Translations under genes and position numbers: made by a program | The notes under the pieces: model-generated | What the model was told of the DNA's origin: nothing | Database searches by the model: none | The model's input: the letters and a program-made list of their open reading frames with translations, nothing else | Part shown: positions 44,110 through 54,239 of the stretch, piece by piece | Layout: every line of letters starts with the position of its first letter | Numbering within the stretch: position 1 is the first letter of the stretch | Assembly (NCBI GenBank): GCA_016278325.1 | Contig: JADQCB010000014.1 | Coordinates: 49,744-113,743 of the forward strand | From: Actibacterium sp. | GTDB lineage: Bacteria > Pseudomonadota > Alphaproteobacteria > Rhodobacterales > Rhodobacteraceae | Direction: 5' to 3' | DNA: 64,000 nt

Positions 44110-44790
44110 TCACCACGGCACGGGCGCGCCGGACCAGTCGAAGAAACCGCCAGTGTCTGCCGGTGCCAGCCGGGCGATCACCGCCAGCAGGTTCGCGGCG
44201 GCCTGCGCCGGCTCGACAGCAGGATGGCGCCCCAGGTAGTCGGCGGTAAAACGTGTGCGCACGGTGCCAGGATGCAGCGCAATGCAGATTGCCTGGCGGT
44301 GGCTTCGGCCCAGTTCGATCGCTGCACCATGCACGAGCTGGTTCAAGGCAGCCTTGGACGCACGATAGGAATACCAGCCCCCCAGGGCATTGTCGCCGAT
44401 CGACCCCACCCGCGCCGACAGCACGGCAACAACCGATCGCCGGGCCCGCGGCAGCAGGCGGACGCAATGTTTCAGCACCATCGCCGGGCCGATCGCGTTC
44501 ACCGCGAACAACGCGCCCATCGCCTGCGGGTCGAGCGCCCTCAGGCTCTTTTCCGGTGCGCCCCCCGGTGCGGCGAGGGCGCCGGTCGCCACGAAGACCA
44601 GATCGAAAGCGCCCTCCAGCGCGCCGAGCGTCGCCGCGACCGAGGGCTCATCGGTCACGTCCAGCCCGTCGGCCGCGCGCGACAGCCCGACCACGTCCGT
44701 GCCCTGCGCCGCCAGCGCGGCCTGAACCGCACTGCCGATACCGCCGCTATTGCCGATCACGAGTGCCCGTTCGATCGCCCTGCCCTCCAT
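44110..44790 (-). CDS. SDR family NAD(P)-dependent oxidoreductase
   Basis: A 226-residue short-chain dehydrogenase. The cofactor motif VIGNSGGIGSAVQAAL is followed by a catalytic YSYRASKAALNQ (Tyr and Lys) and an upstream Ser in VLSARVGSI. C-factor-like SDRs have this length and lack a substrate-defining extension. ATG at 44790 sits at the start of the Rossmann fold. Converges with the MORN gene. Substrate unknown. Confidence 0.85.
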   Translation of the reverse strand: MEGRAIERALVIGNSGGIGSAVQAALAAQGTDVVGLSRAADGLDVTDEPSVAATLGALEGAFDLVFVATGALAAPGGAPEKSLRALDPQAMGALFAVNAIGPAMVLKHCVRLLPRARRSVVAVLSARVGSIGDNALGGWYSYRASKAALNQLVHGAAIELGRSHRQAICIALHPGTVRTRFTADYLGRHPAVEPAQAAANLLAVIARLAPADTGGFFDWSGAPVPW

Positions 44791-44922
44791 TTCCCATCGA
44801 GTTAAGCGCGGCCGGGCAAAGGTCAAACGCGGGGATGTCTTTCGGCCCCGAAAATCCCCGGTGCAGTGCGCAGGGGGCGGCCCCCCCCCCGGATTTCCAC
44901 TTTCAATTTGAATCACAGCGCG

Positions 44923-44928
44923 TATATT
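44923..44928 (+). promoter_or_regulatory. -10-like box of the leuA leader promoter
   Basis: TATATT lies eight bases before the ATG of the leucine-rich leader peptide. No good -35 is present (CTTTCA at the right distance). If it is the -10 box, the transcript would start at or next to the leader ATG, giving a leaderless mRNA. A run of ten C residues (44881-44890) lies just upstream. Confidence 0.4.
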
Positions 44929-44935
44929 CGGACCC

Positions 44936-45025
44936 ATGACACGGGAAACCCCCATAGCGATCCGCACTGGCGCCGCTTTCGGCGTGCTTCGCCCCCGTGT
45001 TCTCCTTCTCCTTAGCTGCCTCTGA
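44936..45025 (+). CDS. Leucine-rich leader peptide of leuA (attenuation peptide)
   Basis: A 29-codon frame ATG...TGA ends RPRVLLLLSCL. Four leucine codons in a row (CTC CTT CTC CTT) and another just before the stop give six leucines in the last 12 residues, using codons other than the CTG that dominates elsewhere. It lies 88 bases upstream of leuA, whose enzyme makes the leucine precursor. This is the classic layout of a stalling leader peptide. No Shine-Dalgarno is visible, so initiation may be leaderless at 44936 or at the in-frame GTG at 44984. Confidence 0.7.
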   Translation: MTRETPIAIRTGAAFGVLRPRVLLLLSCL

Positions 45026-45053
45026 GCGTGCCTTCGGCGCGACCGCTCAGGGG
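45019..45053 (+). promoter_or_regulatory. RNA hairpin overlapping the leader stop codon (leuA attenuator candidate)
   Basis: CCTCTGAGCG (45019-45028) pairs with CGCTCAGGGG (45044-45053) through ten base pairs, one of them G-U, and includes the leader TGA. A ribosome stalled at the Leu run would leave this hairpin free to form, while one reaching the stop would cover its 5' arm. A second 6-bp pairing (45035-45040 with 45061-45066) is possible. There is no U-run, so the control may be translational or Rho-dependent. Confidence 0.5.
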
Positions 45054-45113
45054 TGCACCAGCGCCGGTCACAGACCGATAACGACCGCTAAGGACCAAGA
45101 GAAAGACCCGACA

Positions 45114-46682
45114 ATGACCGACCAAACCCAACAGGACCGCGTCCTGATCTTCGACACAACCCTGCGCGACGGCGAACAGAGCCCCGGTGCGACGATGACC
45201 CATGCCGAGAAGCTGGAGATCGCCGCCATGCTGGATGAAATGGGCGTGGACATCATCGAGGCAGGCTTTCCGATCGCCTCGGAGGGCGATTTCGAAGCCG
45301 TGCGCGACATCGCGAAACAAAGCCGCAACGCGGTGATCTGCGGGCTGGCGCGCGCCAAATTCAACGATATCGACCGTGCCTGGGAGGCGGTGAAACACGC
45401 CGCGCGGCCGCGCATCCACACCTTCATCGGAACCTCGCCGCTGCACCGCGCGATCCCCAACCTCACGCAGGACGAAATGGCCGAACTGATCCATGACACG
45501 GTCAGCCATGCCCGGAACCTGACCGACAACGTGCAATGGTCGCCGATGGACGCCACGCGGACCGAGCATGATTATCTGTGCCGGGTTGTCGAGATCGCCA
45601 TCAAGGCCGGGGCGAGCACGATCAACATACCCGACACGGTGGGCTATACCGCGCCGCGGGAATCCGCCGCGCTGATCTCGATGCTGCGCGCACGGGTGCC
45701 CCGCGCCGACGATATCGTGTTTTCGACCCATTGCCACAACGATCTGGGCATGGCCACGGCGAACTCGCTGGCCGCGGTCGAGGCCGGCGCGCGGCAGATC
45801 GAATGCACGATCAACGGGCTGGGCGAACGGGCCGGCAACACCGCCCTGGAAGAGGTCGTCATGGCCCTGCGGGTGCGCCATGACATCATGCCCTATGACA
45901 CCGGCATCGACACGACCCGGATCATGGGGCTGAGCCGAAAGGTCGCTGCCGTCTCGGGCTTTGCCGTGCAATACAACAAGGCCATTGTCGGCAAGAACGC
46001 TTTCGCCCACGAATCCGGCATTCATCAGGACGGCATGCTCAAGAACGCCGAGACCTTCGAAATCATGCGCCCCGAGGATATCGGCCTGGCCTCGACCAGC
46101 CTGGTGATGGGAAAGCATTCCGGCCGTGCGGCCCTGCGCGCCAAGATGAAGGATCTCGGCTATGACCTGGGCGACAACCAGTTGAAGGATGTCTTCGTGC
46201 GGTTCAAGGCGTTGGCCGACCGCAAGAAAGAGGTCTATGACGACGACCTGATCGCGCTGGTCCAGGATGCGACCGAAGAAGGGGCCGGCCGGCTTCAGGT
46301 CAGGTTCCTGCGCGTGATCTGCGGCACCGAGGCCCCGCAATCGGCCGATCTGACCCTGGCCATCGACGGCGTGGATCACCAGACCACCGCCCAGGGGGAC
46401 GGGCCGGTGGATGCGACGTTCAACGCGGTGCGGGCGCTGTTCCCGCATGAGGCGCATCTGCAGCTCTACCAGGTGCATGCCGTGACCGGCGGCACCGATG
46501 CGCAGGCCACCGTCAGCGTCCGGATGGAGGAGGACGGCAAGATCGCCACCGGTCAGGCCGCCGATACCGACACCGTGGTCGCCTCGGCCAAGGCCTATGT
46601 GCATGCGCTGAATCGGCTGCTGGTCCGGAAACAAAAGACCGACGGCACGGGTGCCGAAGTTTCCTACAAGGATGTCTCCTGA
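45114..46682 (+). CDS. leuA: 2-isopropylmalate synthase
   Basis: A 522-residue committed enzyme of leucine biosynthesis, condensing 2-oxoisovalerate with acetyl-CoA. The N-terminal TIM barrel opens FDTTLRDGEQSPGATM and carries the metal ligands of FSTHCHNDLGMATANSLAA. The C-terminal third is the LeuA regulatory domain that senses leucine. ATG at 45114 (MTDQTQQDRVLIFDTTLRDG) is the family start. Control by the upstream leader peptide adds an RNA layer to feedback inhibition. Confidence 0.96.
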   Translation: MTDQTQQDRVLIFDTTLRDGEQSPGATMTHAEKLEIAAMLDEMGVDIIEAGFPIASEGDFEAVRDIAKQSRNAVICGLARAKFNDIDRAWEAVKHAARPRIHTFIGTSPLHRAIPNLTQDEMAELIHDTVSHARNLTDNVQWSPMDATRTEHDYLCRVVEIAIKAGASTINIPDTVGYTAPRESAALISMLRARVPRADDIVFSTHCHNDLGMATANSLAAVEAGARQIECTINGLGERAGNTALEEVVMALRVRHDIMPYDTGIDTTRIMGLSRKVAAVSGFAVQYNKAIVGKNAFAHESGIHQDGMLKNAETFEIMRPEDIGLASTSLVMGKHSGRAALRAKMKDLGYDLGDNQLKDVFVRFKALADRKKEVYDDDLIALVQDATEEGAGRLQVRFLRVICGTEAPQSADLTLAIDGVDHQTTAQGDGPVDATFNAVRALFPHEAHLQLYQVHAVTGGTDAQATVSVRMEEDGKIATGQAADTDTVVASAKAYVHALNRLLVRKQKTDGTGAEVSYKDVS

Positions 46683-46704
46683 CCCGAAACATGTTCGAAT
46701 ATTG

Positions 46705-46737
46705 AAAACGGGGGCGGCTTTCTGCCCCCGCTTTCAT
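46705..46737 (+). terminator. Rho-independent terminator of leuA
   Basis: CGGGGGC (46709-46715) pairs with GCCCCCG (46724-46730) around an eight-base loop and is followed by CTTTCAT. It starts 26 bases after the leuA stop. The T-tract is short but the stem is strong. Confidence 0.7.
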
Positions 46738-46824
46738 CGTGAATTGCAGGAATAGTGAAACCGGCAGTTTCGCGCCGATTGCCGCATGACAGCCCCTTTC
46801 GCCGACGCCGAATGCAGCCTATAA

Positions 46825-47922
<1,098 letters not shown>

Positions 47923-47955
47923 TCCCACACGCCCCGCGCCTGAAGAGAGGCCGAC

Positions 47956-48867
47956 GTGGCAAGAGACGGAAAGACATCGACCGATTACGTCCGCCCGATC
48001 CGCCGCATCGTGATCGGCGCGCTTGTTCTGACCCTGTTCGCCATCTTTCTGCTGTGGCGTATCGACGGCCCGCGGGTAGAGCGGTTCCGTGCCGCTGTCG
48101 TGGACCGCGTCGTGCCCTCTTTCGACTGGGCGCTGCAACCTGTCACCCAACTGGTCGAGATGGTCGACGGCTTCCGTTCCTACAGCCAGCTGCACCAGCA
48201 GAACCAGAACCTGCGCCGCGAGCTGCGGCAGATGAAGGCCTGGAAAGAGGCCGCGCTTCAGCTGGAGCAGGAGAACGCCAAGCTGCTGGATCTCAACAAG
48301 GTGCGGCTGGACCCGCAGATGACATATATCACCGGCGTGGTGCTGGCTGACAGCGGCTCGCCCTTTCGCCAGTCGGTGCTTTTGAATGTCGGCAAGCGCG
48401 ACGGGATCGTGGACGGCTGGGCCACGACCGACGGGCTGGGCCTTGTCGGTCGAATCTCGGGCGTCGGGCGGAACAGTGCCCGGGTGATCCTGTTGACGGA
48501 TTCCAACAGCCGCATGCCGGTGACGATCCAGCCCTCGGGGCAGCAGGCGATCATGGCCGGCGACAATTCCCCGGCACCGCAGCTCGATTTCCTCGAGAAC
48601 CCCGACGCGGTGCGCCCCGGTGACCGGGTCGTGTCCTCGGGCGATGGTGGCGTGTTTCCCGCCGGGCTTCTGGTGGGACAGGTGGCGCAGGGCGCCGACG
48701 GAACGCTGCGGGTGCGGCTTGCCGCCGATTACGAACGCCTGGAATTCCTGCGGGTGTTGCGCAGCCATTCGGGCGAGGTCATCACCGACCCCGGCGCCCT
48801 GATCGCCCCGCCGGTGATCGGCCCGCCTGTCGCGCATAACCTCAGCAGCGTGGCAGAGGAGGGCTGA
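47956..48867 (+). CDS. mreC: Rod shape-determining protein MreC
   Basis: A 303-residue elongasome scaffold. One membrane helix (IVIGALVLTLFAIFLLWRI) is followed by a coiled coil (LHQQNQNLRRELRQMKAWKE) and the periplasmic beta-barrel domain with VLLNVGKRDGIVDGWA. It connects MreB and MreD to PBP2. The start is GTG at 47956 after AGAGAGG. Confidence 0.95.
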   Translation: MARDGKTSTDYVRPIRRIVIGALVLTLFAIFLLWRIDGPRVERFRAAVVDRVVPSFDWALQPVTQLVEMVDGFRSYSQLHQQNQNLRRELRQMKAWKEAALQLEQENAKLLDLNKVRLDPQMTYITGVVLADSGSPFRQSVLLNVGKRDGIVDGWATTDGLGLVGRISGVGRNSARVILLTDSNSRMPVTIQPSGQQAIMAGDNSPAPQLDFLENPDAVRPGDRVVSSGDGGVFPAGLLVGQVAQGADGTLRVRLAADYERLEFLRVLRSHSGEVITDPGALIAPPVIGPPVAHNLSSVAEEG

Positions 48868-48869
48868 TC

Positions 48870-49409
48870 ATGCTCGATCCGGCCACCAGCCGAAAATGGA
48901 TCTTCCGGCTTCTTTTCTGCGCCATCGCGGCGCTTCTGATCTTCGTTCACCTGCTGCCCAGCGATGCCCTGCCCCGGCATTTCCCGGGACCCGACCTGCT
49001 GCTCTGTCTCGCCTTCGCCTGGGTGCAACGCCGCCCCGATTTCGTGCCGCCGCTGCTTCTGGCCGGCGTGTTCTTCATGGCCGACCTTCTGTTCATGCGG
49101 CCCCCGGGATTGTGGACGGCCCTGACGCTGATCGGGGCCGAATTCCTGCGCACCCGGCATCAGGGCTCGGCCGAGATGCCGTTCGGCGTGGAATTGCTTT
49201 TCACCGCGGTCGTCATCGTGGCGATGACGGTGGCTTATGTCCTGGTCCTGTCTGCCACCGGTGCGCCCCATGCGGCGCTGAGCATGTACATGGTCCAGAT
49301 GCTGATGACGATCCTGTTCTATCCGGTGGTCGTGCTGTTGTCGCGCCACGGCTTCGACCTGCGCCGCCCGACCCCGGCCGAACTTTCCGCCAGAAGGGCA
49401 CCACGATGA
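48870..49409 (+). CDS. mreD: Rod shape-determining protein MreD
   Basis: A 179-residue integral membrane protein with about five hydrophobic segments (for example LLFCAIAALLIFVHLLP and FVPPLLLAGVFFMADLLFM). Sequence is divergent, as is usual for MreD, so the name rests on size, topology and position between mreC and mrdA. It overlaps the next gene by four bases (ATGA). Confidence 0.9.
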   Translation: MLDPATSRKWIFRLLFCAIAALLIFVHLLPSDALPRHFPGPDLLLCLAFAWVQRRPDFVPPLLLAGVFFMADLLFMRPPGLWTALTLIGAEFLRTRHQGSAEMPFGVELLFTAVVIVAMTVAYVLVLSATGAPHAALSMYMVQMLMTILFYPVVVLLSRHGFDLRRPTPAELSARRAPR

Positions 49410-51349
49410 GACAGCCGCCCAGAGATGCCGACGGGGCCGCGCGCAAGGTCACGCGCAGGGGGTTGCTGCTTGGCGGCGCACAGGTGGCGGTCATGTCGGC
49501 GCTGGGGCTGAGGATGCGTTACCTGCAGGTCGAACAGGCCGATCAGTTCCGGCTTCTGGCCGACGAAAACCGGATCAACATCCGCCTGATCCCGCCGGCG
49601 CGGGGTCTGATCTTCGATCGCAACGGCCACCCGCTTGCGCAGAACGAACAGAATTACCGCATCGTGGTGGTGCGCGAGGATGCCGGCGACATAGACGAGG
49701 CGCTGGCAGGGCTTGCCCGTCTCGTGCCCCTGAGCGGCGAAACGATCGAGCGCGCCCGCAAGGAGCTTTTGCGCCGCAGCCCGTTCGTTCCGGTCACCGT
49801 CGCCGACCGGCTGAGCTGGGAAGAGGTGGCCGAGGTCGCGGTCAACGCCCCGGCCCTTCCGGGGATCACCCCCGAGGTCGGTCTTTCGCGGTTCTATCCG
49901 CTGGGACAGGATTTCGCGCATGTCGTCGGCTATGTCGGCCCGGTTTCGGATTATGACCTCGAGCGGATCGAGAACCCCGACCCGCTGTTGCAGATACCGC
50001 GGTTCCAGATCGGGAAGACCGGGGTCGAGGCGAAGATGGAGCAGCAGCTGCGCGGCCAGGCCGGCAGCAAACGGATCGAGGTGAACGCGATGGGCCGGGT
50101 CATCCGCGAGATCGACCGGATACCGGGCCGGCCCGGCGCGAATGTCCAGCTGACCGTCGACCAGGGCTTGCAGAACTTCATGCAGGCCCGGCTGGGCAAG
50201 GACAGCGCCGCGGCCGTGGTGATGGATCTGACGGATGGCGATCTTCTGGGGATCGCGTCGGCGCCCAGCTTCGATCCCAACAAGTTCGTTCGCGGCATTT
50301 CCGTTGCCGATTATCGGGCGCTGACCGCGAACGAGTTTCGGCCGCTTTCCAACAAGACGGTCCAGGGGGCCTATCCGCCCGGCTCCACCTTCAAGGTCGT
50401 CACCGCCCTCGCGGCGCTGGAGCAGGGCCTCGTGGCACCCGAGGAAACGATCTATTGCCCCGGTTACACCGAGGTCGGCGGCCGGCGTTTCCACTGCTGG
50501 CGCCGCGGCGGGCACGGGCATGTCACGTTGAACGAAAGCCTGGAGCAATCCTGCGATGTCTATTATTACGAGATCGCCCAGCGCGTCGGCATCGAGAAGA
50601 TTTCCGAAATGGCGCGGAAACTGGGGCTGGGCACGGCCTATGACGTTCCGCTTTCGGCGGTCGTGGACGGCCTGACCCCAACGCGGCAATGGAAACGTGC
50701 CAATCGCGGGTCTGACTGGATGGTCGGGGACACGCTGAACGCGGCCATCGGCCAGGGCTTCGTGCTGGCATCGCCATTGCAAATGGCGGTGATGACGGCG
50801 CGGGTGGCCAGCGGTCGGTCGATCATGCCGCGCCTGATAAAATCCATCGACGGGGTCGAGCAGCCCTCGGGCGCGGGGACAGCGCTGGATATCGGCCCGA
50901 CCAACCTGACCTTCGTGCGACAGGGAATGTACGCAGTCTCGAATTCGCGACGCGGCACCGCCTATCGCACAAGGGTGGTGGACGACGCCTTGCAACTGGC
51001 CGGCAAGACCGGAACCAGCCAGGTGCGCAACATCTCTGCCGCGGAACGGGCCGCCGGCGTCGTGGACAACGAGGACCTGCCCTGGAACCGGCGCGACCAT
51101 GCGCTGTTCATCTGTTTCGCCCCGTTCGATGCGCCGCGCATCGCCGTCTCGGTCGTCGTGGAACATGGCGGCGGCGGTTCGGCCGTCGCGGCGCCGATCG
51201 CGCGCGATATCGCGTTGCGCGCCCTGACCGGAGAGGTGCCGCCGTTGCGGGCTTATCCGGAAAATCAACGCCGCGCGGTGGAAACCCTGTTCGATGGGCT
51301 GCAGCTTCGCGAAACCGCTCCTCCCGCCCCAGGACTGAGCCGCGCATGA
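49406..51349 (+). CDS. mrdA: Penicillin-binding protein 2 (elongation transpeptidase)
   Basis: A 647-residue class B PBP that cross-links peptidoglycan during elongation. An N-terminal membrane anchor (LLLGGAQVAVMSALGL) precedes the dimerisation domain (ARGLIFDRNGHPLAQNEQ). The transpeptidase domain has the nucleophile motif STFK in YPPGSTFKVVTAL, SCD in LEQSCDVYYYEIA, and KTG in LAGKTGTSQV. It acts in the periplasm with RodA, which is encoded next and overlaps it by four bases. Confidence 0.95.
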   Translation: MRQPPRDADGAARKVTRRGLLLGGAQVAVMSALGLRMRYLQVEQADQFRLLADENRINIRLIPPARGLIFDRNGHPLAQNEQNYRIVVVREDAGDIDEALAGLARLVPLSGETIERARKELLRRSPFVPVTVADRLSWEEVAEVAVNAPALPGITPEVGLSRFYPLGQDFAHVVGYVGPVSDYDLERIENPDPLLQIPRFQIGKTGVEAKMEQQLRGQAGSKRIEVNAMGRVIREIDRIPGRPGANVQLTVDQGLQNFMQARLGKDSAAAVVMDLTDGDLLGIASAPSFDPNKFVRGISVADYRALTANEFRPLSNKTVQGAYPPGSTFKVVTALAALEQGLVAPEETIYCPGYTEVGGRRFHCWRRGGHGHVTLNESLEQSCDVYYYEIAQRVGIEKISEMARKLGLGTAYDVPLSAVVDGLTPTRQWKRANRGSDWMVGDTLNAAIGQGFVLASPLQMAVMTARVASGRSIMPRLIKSIDGVEQPSGAGTALDIGPTNLTFVRQGMYAVSNSRRGTAYRTRVVDDALQLAGKTGTSQVRNISAAERAAGVVDNEDLPWNRRDHALFICFAPFDAPRIAVSVVVEHGGGGSAVAAPIARDIALRALTGEVPPLRAYPENQRRAVETLFDGLQLRETAPPAPGLSRA

Positions 51350-52491
51350 GCTATCTCGAATACCGCGTCAAGACGGTCCCCAGCGGGTTGCGCAAGGTTC
51401 TCTACCTCAACTGGGCGCTTGTCCTGCTGGTCACGGCCGTCGCCTGTGTCGGTTTTCTGATGCTTTATTCGGTGGCGGGCGGCTCGTTCCAGCCATGGGC
51501 CGAGCCGCAGATGAAGCGGTTCCTGGCCGGCATGGTGGTGATGTTCACCGTTGCGATGGTGCCGATCTGGTTCTGGCGAAATGTCGCGGGCGTGGCTTTC
51601 GCCATCTCGATCCTCTTGCTGGTCGCGGTCGACTTCTTCGGCGATGTCGGCATGGGTGCGCAGCGCTGGATCGATCTTGGAGTCATACGCTTGCAACCCT
51701 CCGAAATGACCAAGATCACGCTGGTGATGATCCTTGCGGCCTATTACGACTGGCTGCCGGCAAACCGTGTCTCGCATCCGTTATTCGTTGCGATCCCGCT
51801 GGTGCTGATCCTGCTGCCCAGTGCCCTGGTGCTCAAGCAGCCGGATCTGGGAACCGCGCTGTTGCTGGTATTCGGCGGCGCGGCCGTGATGTTCGCCGCC
51901 GGGGTGCATTGGCTGTATTTCGCGGTGGTGATCGCGATGGGCGCCGGGCTGGTGATTGCGGTGTTCGTGACGCGCGGAACGCCGTGGCAGCTCTTGCAGG
52001 ATTATCAGTACAGGCGGATCGACATCTTCCTGGATCCGGCCTCCGATCCGCTTGGCGCGGGATATCATATCACCCAGTCGAAGATCGCGCTCGGGTCGGG
52101 CGGCTGGGCTGGCCAGGGCTTCATGCAGGGCACCCAGAGCCAACTGAATTTCCTGCCCGAAAAGCATACCGATTTCATCTTCACCACATTGGCCGAGGAA
52201 TTCGGGTTCATCGGCGGGATGTCGCTGTTGCTGCTCTACGGGTTGATCCTGGCGTTCTGCATCGCATCGGCCTTGCAGAACCGCGACCGGTTCTCCTCGC
52301 TTCTGACCCTGGGGATCGCGATGACCTTCTTCCTGTTCTTTGCCCTGAACATGTCGATGGTGATGGGGATGGCGCCGGTGGTCGGTGTGCCGTTACCGCT
52401 GGTCAGCTATGGCGGATCGGCCATGATGGTTCTTCTCGGCGCTTTCGGCCTGATCCAGAGCGCGCATGTTCACAGACCGCGGGGACGATAA
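51346..52491 (+). CDS. rodA: Rod shape-determining protein RodA (SEDS glycosyltransferase)
   Basis: A 381-residue polytopic SEDS peptidoglycan polymerase with about ten membrane segments. The conserved blocks GAQRWIDLGVIRLQPSEMTK, then KQPDLGTALLL and the periplasmic LPEKHTDFIFTTLAEEFGFI are present, the last including the catalytic-loop Asp/Glu region. It elongates glycan strands with PBP2. Its stop shares a base with the ATG of the next gene (TAATG). Confidence 0.96.
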   Translation: MSYLEYRVKTVPSGLRKVLYLNWALVLLVTAVACVGFLMLYSVAGGSFQPWAEPQMKRFLAGMVVMFTVAMVPIWFWRNVAGVAFAISILLLVAVDFFGDVGMGAQRWIDLGVIRLQPSEMTKITLVMILAAYYDWLPANRVSHPLFVAIPLVLILLPSALVLKQPDLGTALLLVFGGAAVMFAAGVHWLYFAVVIAMGAGLVIAVFVTRGTPWQLLQDYQYRRIDIFLDPASDPLGAGYHITQSKIALGSGGWAGQGFMQGTQSQLNFLPEKHTDFIFTTLAEEFGFIGGMSLLLLYGLILAFCIASALQNRDRFSSLLTLGIAMTFFLFFALNMSMVMGMAPVVGVPLPLVSYGGSAMMVLLGAFGLIQSAHVHRPRGR

Positions 52492-53423
52492 TGCCAAGGA
52501 TCCTGTTTGCCGCCGGCGCCGATCGCTGGCCAGATTACCGCGCGCCGCTGGCCGGCGCGCTGCGCGCGGCGGGCATCGACGCCGAGGTGATGCGCGAAAC
52601 CGATGCGCCCGACACCGTCGACTACATCATCTATGCCCCCGGCGGGACGGTGACGGACTTCAGCCCGTATTCGAATTGCAAGGCGGTCCTCAACCTGTGG
52701 GCCGGGGTCGAGAAGATCGTGGACAACCCGACGCTGACCCAGCCGCTGTGCCGCATGGTCGACAGCGGGCTTGAAGAGGGGATGGTGGAATATGTCACCG
52801 GCCATGTCCTGCGCCATCATCTGGGAATGGACCGCTACATCGGCGCGACCGGTGGCGCCTGGGATCCGGTGGTGCCGCCGCTGGCCCGCGACCGGACCGT
52901 CGCCATGCTGGGCCTCGGCGCGCTTGGCCAGGCCTGCGCGCGGGCGCTGGTTGCGTTGAATTTCAACGTTCTGGGCTGGAGTCGCAGCCCCCGCGAAATG
53001 CCGGGCGTGCGTTGTCACGATGGTCCCGGCGGTCTGTCAAACGTGTTGCGGCAAGCCGAGATCGCGGTGCTGCTGCTGCCGTTGACCGAGGCCACGGAAA
53101 ACCTGATGAACAGCGAAACGCTGGACCTGATGCCGCGCGGCGCCATCCTGATCAACCCCGGACGCGGCGCGCTGATCGACGATGCGGCGCTTCTCGCCGC
53201 GCTCGACAGCGGGCAAATCGCCCATGCCACGCTTGACGTGTTCCGGAAAGAGCCGCTGCCGCGCGATCATCCGTTCCAGGCACATCAGGCGGTGACGATC
53301 ACCCCGCATATCGCCTCGGAAACCCGGCCGGAAAGCGCCGCGCGCGTCATAGCCGAGAATGTGCGCCGCGGCGAAGCGGGCGAGCCCTTGCTGTTCCAGG
53401 TGGACCGGAACGCGGGATACTGA
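52491..53423 (+). CDS. Glyoxylate/hydroxypyruvate reductase A-like 2-hydroxyacid dehydrogenase
   Basis: A 310-residue D-2-hydroxyacid dehydrogenase of the GhrA group. The NAD(P) motif is VAMLGLGALGQACARAL. ILINPGRGALIDDAALLAAL carries the conserved Arg region, and PHIASETRPESAA contains the catalytic His. Co-translated with rodA although the two share no pathway; it is probably a passenger at the operon's 3' end. It converges with the SseB gene. Confidence 0.88.
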   Translation: MPRILFAAGADRWPDYRAPLAGALRAAGIDAEVMRETDAPDTVDYIIYAPGGTVTDFSPYSNCKAVLNLWAGVEKIVDNPTLTQPLCRMVDSGLEEGMVEYVTGHVLRHHLGMDRYIGATGGAWDPVVPPLARDRTVAMLGLGALGQACARALVALNFNVLGWSRSPREMPGVRCHDGPGGLSNVLRQAEIAVLLLPLTEATENLMNSETLDLMPRGAILINPGRGALIDDAALLAALDSGQIAHATLDVFRKEPLPRDHPFQAHQAVTITPHIASETRPESAARVIAENVRRGEAGEPLLFQVDRNAGY

Positions 53424-53447
53424 CCCCGACGTTGCGATGCGGGATGT

Positions 53448-54239
53448 TCAGCGCAGTTTCGGAGGGGTGTCGGGATCCATTCCCGGTGCGTTCGGGCGGG
53501 CGACGCCCGGCCGGTGCGCCTCGGGGAGGTCGAAGCGCAGCCCGACCCGCGCCAATCGCGCCGTCAGGGGGTCCGAGGCATCCAGAAACGCGACGTCGAG
53601 GCTTCCCTCCGCCACGCCGCTGAAGGCCAGCGCCTCGTTCACCGCGCGGGCCAGCGCGCCCTCGGCGCCGGGGACGGGCGCGACGAAGGCCAACAGGTGG
53701 CCTTTTGTCCCGTCGGCATAGCGGATGCCGGCCAGCCAGGCCAGACGCGCCCGCCCCGCGGCGGTCGCCAGCTTGGCGTCCAGGGCATGGAACAGAGCCT
53801 CGGGAAGACCGGCAGGCGGCAAGACTTCCTTTGCCCGGGCCTGAATCTGCGCCGGGCGGTCGGCGAGGATCCCGGCCATCCAGTCGACGGTGGCGGGCGG
53901 CAGCAGCGTCTCGGACAGGACGGCGCCCAGGTTGACGCCCAGGCCGACCCCCTGCCCGGCCAGCATGGCCACCACGCTGCGCCCGGACATCGCGGCATAG
54001 GGTGCGATGCGGCCGGTGAAATCGGCCAGCCGCTCTTCGCGGTCGAAGGCAAGGACATGGTCGGTGCCGTCGACATGGAATGTTTCGGGGCTCAGGCTGT
54101 CGCCCTCGGTCTCTTTTTCCAGCAGCACGAACAGCTCTGCGTCCAGCAGCCGTTCATAAAACCGCAGTCGCGCCGCATCATCGTCGGGGGCGCCCTGCAT
54201 CGCCGCATGCGCCCGGTCGAGCGCGGTCTGATCAGTCAT
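53448..54239 (-). CDS. SseB family protein
   Basis: A 263-residue protein. The N-terminal half has the SseB fold pattern: FYERLLDAELFVLLEKE, then HVLAFDREERLADFTG and VNLG in the expected order. A C-terminal half of similar composition (LAWLAGIRYADGTKGHLLAF) may be the SseB_C-type domain. The family has no settled role outside type III secretion chaperones, and none of those genes are here. It overlaps the upstream glycosylase gene by eight bases. Confidence 0.8.
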   Translation of the reverse strand: MTDQTALDRAHAAMQGAPDDDAARLRFYERLLDAELFVLLEKETEGDSLSPETFHVDGTDHVLAFDREERLADFTGRIAPYAAMSGRSVVAMLAGQGVGLGVNLGAVLSETLLPPATVDWMAGILADRPAQIQARAKEVLPPAGLPEALFHALDAKLATAAGRARLAWLAGIRYADGTKGHLLAFVAPVPGAEGALARAVNEALAFSGVAEGSLDVAFLDASDPLTARLARVGLRFDLPEAHRPGVARPNAPGMDPDTPPKLR

